From Psychrobacillus psychrodurans (GTDB lineage: Bacteria > Bacillota > Bacilli > Bacillales_A > Planococcaceae), in the NCBI RefSeq assembly GCF_027563345.1, contig NZ_JAMKBK010000003.1: a stretch of DNA of 64,000 nt. One strand, written 5' to 3'. The notes under the pieces were generated by a model. It was not told the origin of the DNA, did no database searches, and was given only the letters and a program-made list of their open reading frames with translations. The first letter of the stretch is position 1. The number at the start of each line of letters is the position of its first letter. Positions 63,701 to 64,000 of this stretch are shown piece by piece. Made by a program: the position numbers and the translations under genes.

Positions 63701-63725
63701 TTGCTAACGCATCCGTTAGTGCAAC
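63701..63725. repeat. Dispersed palindromic repeat, copy H (minimal form)
   Basis: TTGCTAACGCATCCGTTAGT followed by GCAA: both outer ends of the element (CTAACG and CGTTAG) brought together with no interior. Confidence 0.6.
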
Positions 63726-63787
63726 AACCTCCATCTATTATTAAAACCCAGTTAACCTTTAAAACCTACAATCATTTTAAAGGATTT

Positions 63788-63822
63788 TCTTCTTCAACTA
63801 AACTGCTGCTTTAGTAGAACAA
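63788..63822. repeat. Dispersed palindromic repeat, copy G (left end)
   Basis: CTTCTTCAACTAAACTGCTG followed by CTTTAGTAGAAC. Left hairpin module only. It lies 29 bases after the stop of the partial gene at the right edge. Confidence 0.65.
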
Positions 63823-63850
63823 GCTAAAAGAGCCGCATTTCGTGTATTCT

Positions 63851-64000
63851 TTAATCCCAACAGTTGAAAATTGCTTCACCGATTGAACGGGGTTGCCAAT
63901 AGGCTGCTTGTCTCAACTCCACTTCTTCTAAATTATGTTCCATTTTGGAGAATGGTAAATTTAATTCTTTTTTTGTGAGGACAGTATAATATTCTCCGAA
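63851..64000 (-). CDS. Partial gene running off the right edge, unknown function
   Basis: The last 49 codons of a minus-strand gene, ending with TAA at 63851-63853. Readable residues include KKELNLPFSKMEHNLEEVEL and RQAAYWQPRSIGEAIFNCWD. The frame is open to the window end. Family not recognised from this part. Confidence 0.6.
   Translation of the reverse strand, partial: FGEYYTVLTKKELNLPFSKMEHNLEEVELRQAAYWQPRSIGEAIFNCWD

Larger units (their letters stand above)
63542..63850. other. Repeat-rich intergenic region
   Basis: No gene supported. TTAAACTAAATGCGGCGTTT near 63593 and the two copies G and H listed separately show that the dispersed repeat family continues to the right edge. Confidence 0.5.

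Noticed and set aside
53377..63822. True integron with attC sites
   Set aside because: The CGTTAG ends are suggestive, but the GTTRRRY/RYYYAAC cores do not match properly and no integron integrase is present in the window.

Overview
The window reads as part of the chromosome of a low-GC, endospore-forming member of the Bacillales. Forespore genes (spoIIAA-spoIIAB-sigF, spoVAF), the coat gene cotE, clpE with CtsR sites, GlnR boxes and Bacillus-type LexA boxes all point that way. Gene order matches Bacillus subtilis in several blocks (fur-xerD-deoB; yqkD/yqkE/yqkF-nudF; lexA-yneA-yneB-ynzC-tkt-yneF; mutS-mutL; miaA-hfq). The overall flavour (AT-rich, bacterial NO synthase, shortened spoVA and dacF regions) suggests Planococcaceae relatives such as Psychrobacillus or Lysinibacillus, but the genus is a guess.

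Layout. 1-7.1 kb: scpB-scpA (chromosome condensation), an inverted DUF309 gene, ribT, lysA, spoVAF and the spoIIA operon with a SigH-type promoter and a Spo0A box. 7.1-8.5 kb: a non-coding array of GCAAGTA(A) motifs about 21 bp apart, set in about eight higher-order units. 8.6-14 kb: nucleoside catabolism (pdp, deoB), xerD, fur, a SpoIIM-like protein and nudF. 14-21 kb: yqkF, clpE, yqkE, a divergent thiolase/HMG-CoA lyase pair and yqkD. 21-25.6 kb: yneF, tkt, ynzC and the SOS pair yneB-yneA divergent from lexA. 25.7-28.8 kb: accessory genes, namely a signal-less M23 peptidase, two paralogous 56-residue proteins flanking a lysine-free 179-residue protein, and a lipoprotein. 28.8-43.2 kb: glnA-glnR, ynbB, a rhodanese, then a long minus-strand cluster mutS-mutL-glpK-glpD-lipase-miaA-hfq, and cotE. 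43.2-49.4 kb: a nucleotidyltransferase with an apparent ATT start, an ABC exporter, an MFS transporter, nos and an excalibur protein.

From a tRNA-Val-like gene at 49.64 kb to the right edge the window becomes an accessory island. It opens with a broken integrase beside the tRNA. Then come remains of LXG polymorphic toxins (nuclease and metallopeptidase C-termini, nearly all frameshifted or carrying nonsense codons) with mostly intact immunity-like genes (SUKH-2/Syd, SUFU fragments and others), plus IS3, IS110 and serine-recombinase relics. Through 53-64 kb single genes (tmrB, small membrane proteins, an acetyltransferase, a PadR/DUF2812 pair) alternate with copies of a dispersed palindromic repeat that carries a terminator-like hairpin. 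One copy is split by a 655-bp group II intron lacking a reverse transcriptase. Removing the intron rebuilds the repeat exactly. This gene-repeat array and the 7.2-8.5 kb periodic array are the least explained parts of the window.
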